Below are positions 10,745-21,516 of a stretch of DNA of 64,000 nt, one piece after another. A model generated the notes under the pieces. It saw only the letters and a program-made list of their open reading frames with translations, had not been told where the DNA came from and ran no database searches. Location: NCBI GenBank assembly GCA_034675505.1, contig JAUCDD010000019.1:1-64000 (forward strand), in the 5' to 3' direction. The stretch's first letter is position 1, and each line of letters begins with the position of its first letter. Origin of the DNA: Melaminivora sp034675505. Its GTDB lineage: Bacteria > Pseudomonadota > Gammaproteobacteria > Burkholderiales > Burkholderiaceae_C. The position numbers and the translations under genes were made by a program.

Positions 10745-11838
10745 ATGCAAACCCCGACCATCGCTGCGTCCCCCGAAGCCTGCCTGGCACTGGACTGGAT
10801 CAGCACCCCCGTGGCGCTGCTGGGCCCGCAAGGCGAGCTGCGCTTTGCCAACACGGCGCTGGAAGACGCGCTCGGCCTGTCGCGCCGCGTGCTTCAGGGA
10901 ACGGATTTCTGCCGGCTGCTGGCCGACCCCGGGCCGCTGCAGCGCGCGCTGGCCGGCGCCGGCACGCAGGACGGCACCGAGCTGCACTTTGCCGCCGAGC
11001 TGCTCAGCCCGCGCTACGGCCGCGTGCCCCTCCAGGCCTGCGTGCGCCACGCCGAGCCCGCGCCCGGCGTGCTGCTGCAGCTGTGGCCGCTGCACCCCCA
11101 GGCCCGCCATGAGCGCGAGGAGCGCCTGCGCGAGCAGGGCGAGGCGCACCGCGAGCTGGTGCGCAACCTGGCGCATGAGATCCGCAACCCGCTGGGCGGC
11201 ATCCGCGGCGCCGCGCAGCTGCTGGAGCTGGAGCTGCCTGCGCCCGAGCTGGCCGACTACACCCGCGTCATCATCCGCGAGGCCGACCGCCTGCGCGCCC
11301 TGGTGGACCGCCTGCTGGAGCCGCACCGCCAGCCCCAGCAGCTGGCGGACGTCAACATCCACGAGGTCTGCGAACACGTGCGCGCCCTGGTGCAGGCCGA
11401 GTACGGCGCCGGCCTGGCCTTGCTGCGCGACTACGACGCCTCCATCCCCGAGCTGCGCGGCGACCGCGCCCAGCTGGTGCAGGCGCTGCTCAACATCGTG
11501 CGCAACGCCGCCCAGGCGCTCGCGCCGCGCATTGCCGCCGGCGATGCCCGCATCCTGCTGCGCACGCGCGTGGCGCACCAGGTGGCGCTGGCGCAGCGCC
11601 AGCAGCGCGTGGCCCTGGTGCTGGACGTCATCGACAACGGCCCGGGCGTGCCGGCGGCGCTGCAGGAGCGCATCTTCCTGCCGCTGGTCACCGGGCGCGA
11701 GGACGGCACCGGCCTGGGCCTGACGCTGGCGCAGGCCATCGTGCAGCGCCACGGCGGCCTGCTCGAATGCGAAAGCCAGCCCGGCTGCACGCGCTTTTCC
11801 CTCCTGTTGCCCTTGCCCCGCGGACTGGCCGCTCCACC

Positions 11839-11842
<4 letters not shown>
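10745..11842 (+). CDS. ntrB: nitrogen regulation sensor histidine kinase NtrB (GlnL)
   Basis: 365 residues. Phosphorylates and dephosphorylates NtrC according to PII state. It has an N-terminal PAS-like sensor domain (residues about 15-120), then the dimerisation/phosphoacceptor helix NLAHEIRNPLGGI with His near 144, an N-box (NIVRNAAQAL), and the ATP-lid DNGPGVP and GTGLGLTLAQ motifs. No membrane segment, so cytosolic, as the family requires. AGGAGG ribosome site precedes ATG 10745. Stop overlaps the ntrC start by four bases (ATGA), so the two are coupled. Confidence 0.95.
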
Positions 11843-13317
<1,475 letters not shown>

Positions 13318-13407
13318 GTCCTACACGCAGGCGCTCGCGGTGCTGACCCGGCCGCCGCCACCCGGCTTTGAGAATGGCTCCATCGTTCAACCAACCGGAG
13401 ACTTTCC

Positions 13408-14367
13408 ATGTCGGATTTCAAGGATGCCAACCGCGACCCGCTGACCAATGAACCAGGTGCGCACCCCGTCGGCACCGGCGTGGGCGCCGCTGGCGGGGCC
13501 GTCGCCGGTGCGGCGGCCGGCTCGTTCGGCGGCCCGATCGGCGCGGCCATCGGCGGCATCGCCGGTGCCGTCATCGGCGGCCTGGCGGGCAAGGCAGCGG
13601 CCGAGTCGGTCAACCCCACGGCCGAGGATGCCTACTGGCGCGAGAGCTACGACCGCGAGCCCTACTACCAGCCTGGCCGCAGCTATGACGAATACCGCCC
13701 CGCCTACGAACTGGGCTGGAGCTCGGCCGGCCGCTACGAGGGCGACTTCACCGCCGTCGAGCCCAGCCTGTCGCGCGACTGGGGCACTGCCCGGGGCGCC
13801 AGCACCCTGGAATGGGAGCACGCCCGCCCGGCCACCCAGGCCGCGTGGGAGCGGGCACGCGGCTACAACGCGGGCCGCCCCATCGCCACCAACGGCGCCA
13901 CGCTCAACGGCACCGTGGACAACGACGACGTGGTCGATGTGCTGGACGACCTGCTGGAGTGCAGCCGCGACGGCGAATACGGCTTTCGCACCTCGGCCGA
14001 GCGCACGGACAGCGCCGAGCTGCGCCAGATCCTGATGCGCCACGCGGACGAGTGCGCCAAGGCCGCCGGCGAACTGGAGCGCGAGATCCGCGCCCATGGC
14101 GGCGAGCCTTCCTCGGGCGGCACCATGTCGGGCGCCCTGCACCGGGGCTGGGTGTCGGTCAAGACCGCGCTGACCAGCAACGACGACAAGGCCGTGCTGA
14201 ACGAGGTCGAGCGCGGCGAGGACAGTGCCGTGGCCCGCTACCGCAAGGCGCTGAAGGCCACGCTGCCCGCCAGTGCGCGCGCCCTGGTCGAGCGCCAGGC
14301 CCAGGGCGTGCAGCGCAACCACGATGAAATCCGCGCCCTGCGCGACCGCTACAACGCTGCGTCGTAA
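13408..14367 (+). CDS. glycine-zipper protein with PA2169-like (DUF2383) four-helix domain
   Basis: 319 residues in three parts. Residues about 20-65 are a Gly/Ala-rich glycine zipper (VGAAGGAVAGAAAG repeated), which tends to insert in or associate with membranes. A Tyr-rich acidic middle (DREPYYQPGRSYDEYRPAY) follows, then a C-terminal DUF2383/PA2169-type helical bundle (about 170-315, ferritin-like in shape but without an obvious metal site). GGAGAC before ATG 13408 is a good ribosome site. Single-gene unit ending at a strong terminator. Family members are often stress induced; function unknown. Confidence 0.8.
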   Translation: MSDFKDANRDPLTNEPGAHPVGTGVGAAGGAVAGAAAGSFGGPIGAAIGGIAGAVIGGLAGKAAAESVNPTAEDAYWRESYDREPYYQPGRSYDEYRPAYELGWSSAGRYEGDFTAVEPSLSRDWGTARGASTLEWEHARPATQAAWERARGYNAGRPIATNGATLNGTVDNDDVVDVLDDLLECSRDGEYGFRTSAERTDSAELRQILMRHADECAKAAGELEREIRAHGGEPSSGGTMSGALHRGWVSVKTALTSNDDKAVLNEVERGEDSAVARYRKALKATLPASARALVERQAQGVQRNHDEIRALRDRYNAAS

Positions 14368-14414
14368 GGCCCACGCACAGGCCCGCGGCGGGCTGCGCCG
14401 CCCCCGCGCCCTAC

Positions 14415-14450
14415 AGGCCAGCCCGGCAACCCCGGGCTGGCCTTGTTGTT
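14415..14450. terminator. intrinsic terminator between convergent genes
   Basis: AGGCCAGCCCGG (14415-14426) pairs perfectly with CCGGGCTGGCCT (14432-14443) around a 5-base loop, followed by TGTTGTTT. It ends the upstream glycine-zipper gene and, in reverse, can serve the convergent xth gene. Confidence 0.85.
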
Positions 14451-14453
14451 TCG

Positions 14454-15236
14454 TCAGCCCGCCAGGGTGGCCAGCACCGGGGCGTGGTCGCTGGGCTGGG
14501 GGTTCTTGCGCGGCGCGCGGTCGACCTGGCAGGCGCTGACGCTGCCGCGCAGTGCCTGGCTGACCAGGATGTGGTCGATGCGCAGGCCCCGGTTCTTCTG
14601 GAAGCCCAGCATCCGGTAGTCCCACCAGGAGAAGGTCTTTTCGGGGTGCTCGAACAGGCGGAAGGCGTCGGTCAGGCCCAGCTCCAGCAGCGCCTGGAAG
14701 TGCGCGCGCTCCTCGTCCGTGTGGTGAATGCTCCCGGCCAGCCCCACCGGGTCGAAGGAGTCGCGGTCCTCGGGGGCGATGTTGAAGTCGCCCACCAGCG
14801 CCAGGCGCGGGTGCTCGCGCAGCTCGGCGCGCAGCCAGTCCTGCAGGGCCTGCAGCCATTGCATCTTGTAGGCGAACTTGTCGCTGCCCGGCGCCTGGCC
14901 GTTCACGAAATAGGCGTTGACCAGGCGCAGCGGGCCGGCGGGCGCCTCCAGCGTGGCGGCGATGACGCGCGCCTGCTCGTCGCCGTGGCCCGGAATGTTG
15001 CGCACCACGTTGCTGATCGGCAGGCGGCTGACGATGGCCACGCCGTTGTAGGTCTTCTGGCCCAGGCTCACCGCCTGGTAGCCCAGGGCATTGAAGGCCT
15101 CGTGCGGGAACTTGTCATCGACCAGCTTGAGCTCCTGCAGCCCCAGCGCGGCGACGCCCGGGTTGTCCTGCAGCCACTGCAGCACCTGCGGCAGGCGCAC
15201 GGACAGGGAATTGACGTTCCAGGTGGCAATTTGCAT
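14454..15236 (-). CDS. xth: exodeoxyribonuclease III
   Basis: 260 residues. Mg-dependent AP endonuclease and 3'-5' exonuclease for base-excision repair. Family motifs are all present: WNVNSLSVR at the N-terminus, QELK (metal Glu), YNGVAI, GDFNIAPEDRD, and the C-terminal SDHAPV with the catalytic His. ATG at 15236 is set by the conserved MQIATWNVNS start. Repeat copy 2 abuts the start codon, so the ribosome site region is repeat-derived. It lies downstream of folA on the same strand, 47 bases apart. Confidence 0.95.
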   Translation of the reverse strand: MQIATWNVNSLSVRLPQVLQWLQDNPGVAALGLQELKLVDDKFPHEAFNALGYQAVSLGQKTYNGVAIVSRLPISNVVRNIPGHGDEQARVIAATLEAPAGPLRLVNAYFVNGQAPGSDKFAYKMQWLQALQDWLRAELREHPRLALVGDFNIAPEDRDSFDPVGLAGSIHHTDEERAHFQALLELGLTDAFRLFEHPEKTFSWWDYRMLGFQKNRGLRIDHILVSQALRGSVSACQVDRAPRKNPQPSDHAPVLATLAG

Positions 15237-15238
15237 GG

Positions 15239-15293
15239 TTTTGGCCTCTTGCCGGCGCCAATCTTGGGCCGGCAGCTATCAATTCAGGAGTTT
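15239..15293 (-). repeat. dispersed hairpin repeat, copy 2
   Basis: Read on the minus strand: AACTCCTGAATTGATAGCT, spacer, core TTGGCGCCGGCA, tail GAGGCCAAAACCATG. It contains the folA stop codon at one end and touches the xth ATG at the other. Confidence 0.78.
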
Positions 15294-15799
15294 GCCCGAA
15301 CGCCCGGCGCGCCGCGCTCATAGCGCACGAAGTCAAACGGCAGGCCCTGCGCGCTGACGTGGCGCTCGCGCGTGCGCTCGACCCACTGCGGGCCGGGCGG
15401 CGGCATGAAGGTGTCGCCCGCGAAGTCGCGCCCGATCTCGGTGGCTTCGATGCGGCTGGCGCGCGGCAGCGCCAGCTCGAACAGCTGCGCGCCGCCTATC
15501 ACCCAGGCCGTGGCCGCGCCCGCGTGTTGCGCCAGGGCCAGGGCCTGCTCCAGGCTGGCCGCGCGCTGCGCCCCGCCGGCCTGCCAGCCGTCCTGGCGCG
15601 TCACGACGATGTTGGCGCGCCCGGGCAGGGGCCGGAAGCGCACGGGCAGCGAATCCCAGGTCTTGCGGCCCATGATCACCGGCTCGCCCAGGGTGAGCGC
15701 CTTGAAGTGCGCCAGGTCCTCGGGCAGGTGCCAGGGCATGGTGCCGCCCTGGCCGATGGCGCCGTTGGCGGCGCGGGCATAGATGAGGGCGATGTCCAT
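15284..15799 (-). CDS. folA: dihydrofolate reductase
   Basis: 171 residues. NADPH-dependent reduction of dihydrofolate, regenerating the cofactor consumed by thymidylate synthase encoded just upstream. Motifs: IYARAANGAIGQGGTMPWHLPED (catalytic acidic residue in the PED segment), MGRKTWDSLP (cofactor site), VIGGAQLF (phosphate loop). Start ATG 15799 lies 7 bases after the thyA stop, so thyA-folA is one transcript. The last residues and the TGA at 15284 come from repeat copy 2. Sequence otherwise ordinary. Confidence 0.95.
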   Translation of the reverse strand: MDIALIYARAANGAIGQGGTMPWHLPEDLAHFKALTLGEPVIMGRKTWDSLPVRFRPLPGRANIVVTRQDGWQAGGAQRAASLEQALALAQHAGAATAWVIGGAQLFELALPRASRIEATEIGRDFAGDTFMPPPGPQWVERTRERHVSAQGLPFDFVRYERGAPGVRANS

Positions 15800-15806
15800 G
15801 GCGCGC

Positions 15807-16620
15807 CTACACCGCCACGGGGGCCTTGATGGCGGGGTGGTGCTCGTAGCCGAGCAACTCGAAATCCTCGTACTCGTAGTCGAGGATCGACGCCGGGCGG
15901 CGGCGGATGCGCAGCTCGGGAAACGGGTAGGGCGCGCGCGCCAGCTGGGTCTGCACCTGCTCCAGGTGGTTGCTGTAGAGGTGGCAGTCCCCGCCCGTCC
16001 AGATGAAGTCGCCCAGCTGCAGGTCGCACTGCTGCGCCACCATGTGCGTCAGCAGCGCATAGCTGGCGATGTTGAAGGGCACGCCCAGGAACACGTCGGC
16101 GCTGCGCTGGTAGAGCTGGCACGACAGCCGGCCCTCGGCCACGTAGAACTGGAACAGCGCGTGGCAGGGCATCAGCGCCATCTGGTCCAGTTCGGCCACG
16201 TTCCAGGCGCTCACGATGATGCGGCGCGAATCCGGGTTGTGCCTGAGCAGCTCGATGGCCTGCGCGATCTGGTCGACATGGCCGCCGCCGGGCGTCGGCC
16301 AGCTGCGCCACTGCACGCCGTAGATGGGGCCCAGCCCGCCGTCCTCGCGCGCCCACTCGTCCCAGATGGTCACGCCGCGCTCCTGCAGCCAGCGCGCGTT
16401 GCCGTCGCCGCGCAGGAACCACAGCAGCTCCAGCGCGATGCTCTTCCAGTGCACCTTCTTGGTGGTGACGAGGGGAAAGCCCTGGCCCAGGTCGAAGCGC
16501 ATCTGGGTGGCCGAACACGCTGCGCGTGCCGGTGCCGGTGCGGTCGCTCTTGGGCGTGCCGCGCTCGAAGACGAGGCGCATGAAGTCTTCGTATTGGGTG
16601 TTGACGGGACGGGCAGTCAT
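15807..16620 (-). pseudogene. thyA: thymidylate synthase ThyA, broken by a one-base frameshift
   Basis: Converts dUMP to dTMP with methylene-tetrahydrofolate. The N-terminus starts at ATG 16620 (MTARPVNTQYEDFMRLVFERG) and reads to GTRSVFGH; the rest continues in the next frame from MRFDLGQGFPLVTTKKVHWK to the normal end at 15807. The 814-base span is one base more than a whole number of codons. One extra G (plus strand) in the run at 16505-16507 explains it. All active-site parts are intact, including the catalytic Cys in LMPCHALFQF, DRTGTGT and NIASYALLTHM. Without the extra base it would encode about 270 residues. Since ThyA is usually essential unless ThyX exists, a sequencing error is more likely than a real pseudogene. 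Confidence 0.85.
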
Positions 16621-16740
16621 GGGCAGGGCGGGGCTGGGCGGGGCTGCCGGCGCGGCAAAAAACCGCGATTGTCCCACGCGGGGCGCGCGGCGGCGGACTT
16701 GATAATGCGTTTCCTTTCCAACCCCCGGCCTTTCCGAACC

Positions 16741-17280
16741 ATGCTGTCTGATTTCCCTGTCCTGGCGCGCGGCGCCGTGTGCGCAGCGGCGCTGGCGCTG
16801 CTCGCCGCGTGCGGCGACAAGCCCGCAGGCTCGCCTGCCCCGTCCAGCGCCAGCCCCGCTGCGCCGGCTGTGCAGGCACCGGCGTCCGCCCCAGAGGCCA
16901 GCCCCGCCGCCGCCAGCGCTAGCGCCGAGCAGGCGGGCGTCGACCTTTATCCCCACCAAAACACCGATGTGCTGCGCCAGGGCGCTTTTGCCGAACGGCT
17001 GCGCACCCTGCTGGGGCCGCAGGCCCACGCCGCGCTGCTGGAGAACCTGCGGGTGTCGGGGCCTTTGTCGCACGAGGGCGATGTCTGGTTCGTCACCGGC
17101 AACCGCCCCCACGAGGGCGGCAGCGAGCAGGCCGCCATCGCCTACGACGGCAAGACCAATGCGCTGCGCGTATGGCTGCACCACGCGGGCCAGGAGCAGG
17201 AGTTCGTCGATCCCCCCGGCGCCCAGGTCGCCTGGCCGCAGGACATCCGCACGCTGCTCAAGAACACCCACGGCAATTGA
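16741..17280 (+). CDS. putative lipoprotein of unknown function
   Basis: About 179 residues. The N-terminus is a lipoprotein signal peptide ending in the lipobox LLAAC-G (Cys near residue 22), followed by a Pro/Ala/Ser-rich linker of about 40 residues and a small globular domain (from GVDLYPHQNTDVLRQ) with WFVTGNRPHEGG. The ATG at 16741 starts right at the signal peptide; ATG 16705 is an in-frame alternative. It is divergent from thyA. No family recognised beyond lipoprotein; likely attached to the inner or outer membrane. Confidence 0.78.
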   Translation: MLSDFPVLARGAVCAAALALLAACGDKPAGSPAPSSASPAAPAVQAPASAPEASPAAASASAEQAGVDLYPHQNTDVLRQGAFAERLRTLLGPQAHAALLENLRVSGPLSHEGDVWFVTGNRPHEGGSEQAAIAYDGKTNALRVWLHHAGQEQEFVDPPGAQVAWPQDIRTLLKNTHGN

Positions 17281-17304
17281 GGGCGCGCAGCGCCCAATCC
17301 GGGT

Positions 17305-17369
17305 TTTTTGGGCCAAAGTGCCCGCTTGCCGGCGCCGGATGCCGGTGTGTAGCTATTATTTGAGTAGCA
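17305..17369 (-). repeat. dispersed hairpin repeat, copy 3
   Basis: Minus strand: GTGCTACTCAAATAATAGC, spacer, core CCGGCGCCGGCA, tail TTTGGCCCAAAA. It supplies the last codons and TAA stop of the flavoprotein gene. Confidence 0.77.
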
Positions 17370-18777
17370 CGCAGCCAGGGTTCAGCAGGCCTTGCGGGTC
17401 CAGCGCCTGCTTGACGGCCCGCATCATGGACAGCGCCACCGGCGACTTGTAGTGCGCCAGGGTAGGGGCCTTGAGGCGGCCCACGCCGTGCTCGGCCGAG
17501 AACGAGCCGCCGTGCGCCGCCACGGCGTCATAGACCAGCTGGTTCACGCGCGGCTCCTGCTCGCGCAGGAAGGCGGCGGCGTCGCCGCCCTCGGGTGCCT
17601 GGACGTTGTAGTGCAGGTTGCCGTCGCCCAGGTGGCCGAAGGTGACCAGGCGCGCGCCCGGCACCTCGCGCGCCAGCAGGGCGTCGGTGCCGGCCACGAA
17701 GCCGGGAATGCGCGAGGCCGCCACCGAGATGTCGTGCTTGAGGTTCAACCCCTCCTGCGCCTGCGCCAGCGGGATGCTCTCGCGCACATGCCACAGCTCG
17801 CGCGCCTGGGCGATGCTTTCGGCCACCACGGCGTCCAGCACGCAGCCGTCGTCGAAGGCGAGCTCCATCAGGTGCTCGAAGCGCGCGCGCGCGTGCGCCT
17901 CGGACTCGCTGTCGCTGTTTTCCAGCAGCACGCACCAGGGCGCGCCGTCCAGGCCGGCAAACGGCACGCGCAGCTGCGGCATGTGGCGCGCCACCAGGGT
18001 CAGCGCAAACTGGTTCATCACCTCGAAGCCCGTCAGCCCCGCGCCCAGGTGGCGGTGCGCCAGGCCCAGCAGCTGCACGGCCGCCTGCATCGAGGGCACG
18101 GCCGCCCAGGCCGTGAGCCGCGCGACCGGCTGGGGGAACAGCTTCAGCGCCGCAGCGGTGATGATCGCCAGCGTGCCCTCGCTGCCGATCACCAGGTTGC
18201 GCAGGTCGTAGCCGGTGTTGTCCTTGCGCAGGCCCGACAGGCCGTCCCAGACCTCGCCCTGCGCCGTCACCACCTCCAGCCCCAGGCACAGCTCGCGCGC
18301 GTTGCCGTAGCGCACCACCTGCGTGCCGCCGGCGTTGGTGGCCAGGTTGCCGCCTATGGTGCAGCTGCCTTCGGCCGCCAGCGACAGGGGAAACAGCAGC
18401 CCGGCCTGCGCCGCCGCCTGCTGCACCGCCTGCAGGATGCAGCCGGCCTCCACCGTCAGCGTCAGGTTGGCCTCGTCGATGGCGCGCACGCGGTTCATGC
18501 GCGCCAGGCTCAGCACGACCTGGGTGCCGCTTGCATCCGGCGTGCTGCCCACCGACAGCCCGGTGTTGCCGCCCTGCGCCACGATGGCAGTGCCGGCGGC
18601 GGCGCAGGCGCGCGCCACCGCCGCCGCCTCGGCGGTGCTGGCTGGGCGCGCCACGGCCAGGGCGCGGCCGCGCTCGCGCTGGCGCCAGTCCTGCTCCCAC
18701 GCCGTGAGGTCGCCCTCGGTCAGCACGTGGGCGGCGCCGACGGTCTGGCGCAGGGAGTCAAGCAGGGCAGCGGTCAT
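17356..18777 (-). CDS. FAD-linked oxidoreductase, GlcD/D-lactate or D-2-hydroxyglutarate dehydrogenase type
   Basis: 473 residues from ATG 18777 (MTAALLDSLRQTVGAAHVLT). Two domains: PCMH-type FAD-binding (about 40-220) with VAQGGNTGLSVGSTP and the FAD contacts CTIGGNLATNAGGTQVVRYG and IGSEGTLAIIT; and a C-terminal FAD-oxidase domain with VTFGHLGDGNLHYNV (a His that binds the metal-held substrate), SAEHGVGRLK and ALDPQGLLNPG. It oxidises a D-2-hydroxy acid and passes electrons to a carrier; the exact acid cannot be read from sequence. The stop lies inside repeat copy 3. The DUF2069 gene lies just upstream on the same strand. Confidence 0.9.
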   Translation of the reverse strand: MTAALLDSLRQTVGAAHVLTEGDLTAWEQDWRQRERGRALAVARPASTAEAAAVARACAAAGTAIVAQGGNTGLSVGSTPDASGTQVVLSLARMNRVRAIDEANLTLTVEAGCILQAVQQAAAQAGLLFPLSLAAEGSCTIGGNLATNAGGTQVVRYGNARELCLGLEVVTAQGEVWDGLSGLRKDNTGYDLRNLVIGSEGTLAIITAAALKLFPQPVARLTAWAAVPSMQAAVQLLGLAHRHLGAGLTGFEVMNQFALTLVARHMPQLRVPFAGLDGAPWCVLLENSDSESEAHARARFEHLMELAFDDGCVLDAVVAESIAQARELWHVRESIPLAQAQEGLNLKHDISVAASRIPGFVAGTDALLAREVPGARLVTFGHLGDGNLHYNVQAPEGGDAAAFLREQEPRVNQLVYDAVAAHGGSFSAEHGVGRLKAPTLAHYKSPVALSMMRAVKQALDPQGLLNPGCVLLK

Positions 18778-18800
18778 GGGGATGGGTCCGAAAGAAGGAA

Positions 18801-19229
18801 TCAGGCCGGCGCAGCAGCGGCGGCCCGCGCCGTGCGCTGGCGCAGCCGCACGTGCAGCGCGCAGGCGACGAACAGCGACAGGCACAGCGCCACCTCCAGC
18901 AGCGCCAGCCAGCGCCCGGGCGCGGCGTCGCTCCAGGCGCGCACCACGCCTTCGGTGAAGTACAGCCAGACCAGCAGGCTGACCCAGCGGTAGGTGTACA
19001 TGCGCCGCTTGAGCAGGCCGGCCAGCGGCACGATGAGCGGCAGGCCCTTGAGCGCCAGCCACGAGCCGCCCGGGCGCAGCGGCGCCAGCCACAGCTCCCA
19101 CGCCACGCACAGCACGATCAGGCCCAGCAGGCTGCCCACGGCCAGCCAGCGCGTGGCGGCCACGTCGGTGCCGATGGAGGCCGCGGCGGGCGCAGGCGCG
19201 GGGGAGGAAACGGGGGCGGGCGCAGGCAT
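18801..19229 (-). CDS. DUF2069 inner-membrane protein
   Basis: 142 residues: a Pro/Ala-rich N-terminus, then four hydrophobic segments (near residues 28-46, 60-75, 80-95 and 105-125) with the family-typical LPLIVPLAGLLKRRMYTYRW segment. Function unknown. Start ATG 19229 is 21 bases from the divergent yihY start, so the promoters must overlap. It reads toward the flavoprotein gene and may share its transcript. Confidence 0.8.
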   Translation of the reverse strand: MPAPAPVSSPAPAPAAASIGTDVAATRWLAVGSLLGLIVLCVAWELWLAPLRPGGSWLALKGLPLIVPLAGLLKRRMYTYRWVSLLVWLYFTEGVVRAWSDAAPGRWLALLEVALCLSLFVACALHVRLRQRTARAAAAAPA

Positions 19230-19250
19230 GGGGCTGGCATCATATCGGCC

Positions 19251-20577
19251 ATGTCCTTGTCCCTACAGCCGGCCGCGCGGCGCCTGGAAGCCTGGCTGCT
19301 GCAGCTGTCGCAATTTCCCTGGCGCACCACGGCGCACATGCTGCGCGAGCGCTACCGCGAGGACCGCCTGGGCCTGACGGCCGCCAGCCTGACCTTCACC
19401 ACGCTGCTGGCGCTGGTGCCCTTTGCCACCGTGGCGCTGGCGGTGTTCACCGCGTTTCCGGTGTTCGCGCGCATGCAGCGGGTGCTGGAGCGCTGGCTGA
19501 TCGACAGCCTGATCCCCATGACCATCGCGCGCCAGGTGCTGGAGTACATCACCCAGTTCGCCGCCCAGGCCAGCAGCCTGGGCGCGGCCGGCTTCAGCTT
19601 CCTGATCCTGACCGCGCTGACGCTGATCCTGACCATAGACCCGCACGCTGAACACCATCTGGCGCGTGCGCCGCCTGCGCCCGCTGGGCCAGCGCGTGCT
19701 GATCTACTGGGCCGCGCTGACCCTGGGGCCGCTGGTGCTGGCCGGCAGCCTGGCGCTGACCGGCTCGGTGGCCTCGGCCGTCACGCGCGGGCTGGGCTCG
19801 ACCCTGCCGGGCGGGGCGCGGCTGCTGTTCGACGGCATCGAGTTCTTCGTGCTGGCCAGCGGCATGGCGGCGCTGTACCACTACGTGCCCAACACCCAGG
19901 TGCACTGGCGCCACGCCTGGGCGGGCGGGGTGTTCGTGGCGTGCGGCATCTCGCTGGCCAAGAACGTGCTGGTGCTGTACCTGGCCACGGTGCCGACCTA
20001 CTCGGTGCTGTACGGCACCTTCGTGACCCTGCCGATCCTGCTGCTGTGGATCTACGTGGCCTGGGTCATCGTGCTGCTGGGCGCGGTGGTGGCCGCCTAC
20101 CTGCCCAGCCTGCTGGCCGGCGTGGCGCGGCCGGCGGGCGGGCAGGGCTGGACGTTCACGCTGGCGCTGGAGGCGCTGCAGCAACTGCACGCGGCGCGCC
20201 AGGAGGCCGCCCACGGCCAGACGGCCGTGCAGCTGGCCGGCGCACTGCACGTGGACGTGCTGCAGCTGGAGCCGGTGCTGGACGCGCTGACCAGCCTGGA
20301 CTGGGTGGCGCAGATCAACGAGACGGCCGCCGGCGCGCCCGACACCCAGGATGCCCGCTACGTGCTGCTGGCAGCGCCGGGCGAGACCTTCATGCAGCCG
20401 CTGGTGCAGCGCCTGCTGCTGGCGCGCGGACCGGCGCTGGAGCGCTTTTGGCACCACACGGGCCTGGAGATGCTGACGCTGGCGGACGTGCTGGCGCGCG
20501 GCGCGGCGCCGCGCCCGCCGCCATCGGTCCTGGTCAGCGCGGCTGCGCAGCCTGCGGCGCGAACAGGCGCTGGATGA
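19251..20577 (+). pseudogene. yihY: YihY/BrkB family membrane protein, one-base frameshift
   Basis: Inner-membrane protein once called ribonuclease BN; no enzymatic role is established. The 5' part reads from ATG 19251 (MSLSLQPAARRLEAWLLQL) through LTAASLTFTTLLALVPF to LILTID; the 3' part continues in another frame as RTLNTIWRVRRLRPLGQRVLIYW onwards to TGA 20575-20577. One extra C in CCC at 19640-19642 explains the break; the 1327-base span confirms the extra base. Corrected length about 441 residues with six membrane segments and a soluble C-terminal tail. The 3' end overlaps the convergent MHYT gene by 44 bases. Probably a sequencing error. Confidence 0.82.
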
Positions 20578-21313
20578 GCTGGTCGTAGCCGATCAGGGCG
20601 GCCATGCCCAGGGCGACCAGGCCGGTCAGCAGGGGCAGGCTCATGGCGCTGATCACGGCCGTGCCGGTCGGCGTGGCCTGGCGCAGCGCGTCGGGGGCGG
20701 TGCAGACGAAGTCGGCCGCCGCCATGCCGGTGTAGTGCATGGCGCAGACCGCCACGCCCATCACCAGCGCCGCCAGCGCCCGCGCGGCCAGCGCGCGGGT
20801 GCGAAAGGCCAGCCACAGCGCGGCGCAGGCGGCCACCACGGCAATGACCACCGACAGCCCGACCAGGCCGGCATTCCACTGCAGGAAGCCCGGGAAGCGC
20901 ATGCCCGCCATGCCCAGGTAGTGCATGAAGGCCACGCCCAGGCCCAGCACCACGCCGGCGGCCAGCACGCGCAGGCCGCTGTCCGGCCGCAGGGCCACGT
21001 ACGCCAGCGAGCCCGAGGCGACCGCCACGGCGGCCACCAGCGACGCCAGCGTCTCCACCATCGAGTAGGCCGACCCCATGCCCAGCTGCAAGGCCAGCAT
21101 GCCGGTGAAGTGCATGGCCCACACGCCGATGCCGCCCAGGGCCGCGCCAGCGCACAGCACGTTGACCCAGCTCAGCCGCCCGCTCAGGCGGATGCGCTGG
21201 GCGGCCGTCAGGGCCACGAAGGAGCCGACCACCGCGATGCAGTAGGACAGGGCCACGAGGCTGAATTCAAACGAGGTCTGGGCAATTTCGCCCGCTGGCA
21301 GGGGTGCAGTCAT
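20534..21313 (-). CDS. MHYT-domain integral membrane sensor protein, stand-alone
   Basis: 259 residues from ATG 21313. It has seven hydrophobic segments with three MHYT signature motifs, MHFTGM, MHYLGM and MHYTGM, each on the outer edge of a helix and thought to bind copper or sense diatomic gases. Most family members carry a GGDEF/EAL output domain; none is attached here, nor is one seen nearby. Its 3' end overlaps the yihY 3' end on the other strand by 44 bases. An alternative start at 21355 adds 14 residues without helix character. Function inferred only from the fold. Confidence 0.88.
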   Translation of the reverse strand: MTAPLPAGEIAQTSFEFSLVALSYCIAVVGSFVALTAAQRIRLSGRLSWVNVLCAGAALGGIGVWAMHFTGMLALQLGMGSAYSMVETLASLVAAVAVASGSLAYVALRPDSGLRVLAAGVVLGLGVAFMHYLGMAGMRFPGFLQWNAGLVGLSVVIAVVAACAALWLAFRTRALAARALAALVMGVAVCAMHYTGMAAADFVCTAPDALRQATPTGTAVISAMSLPLLTGLVALGMAALIGYDQLIQRLFAPQAAQPR

Positions 21314-21516
21314 GTGGGGATCGGTTAACGAAGAATATTTTGCGCATCCAAACAAGCGAATGCGTCAAGAGGAAAAACGCGAATTATCCCGGTGAAAACA
21401 CCTGGGCTTGCGCTGGATCAACAAAATTTCAGCCAGTACGCCGACGCGCCGGCCGCGCCCGCGCAGCGCCGCGCCGCCGGGGTGGCACCTGGCCGGCGCC
21501 GGGTGTGGCGGACGCG

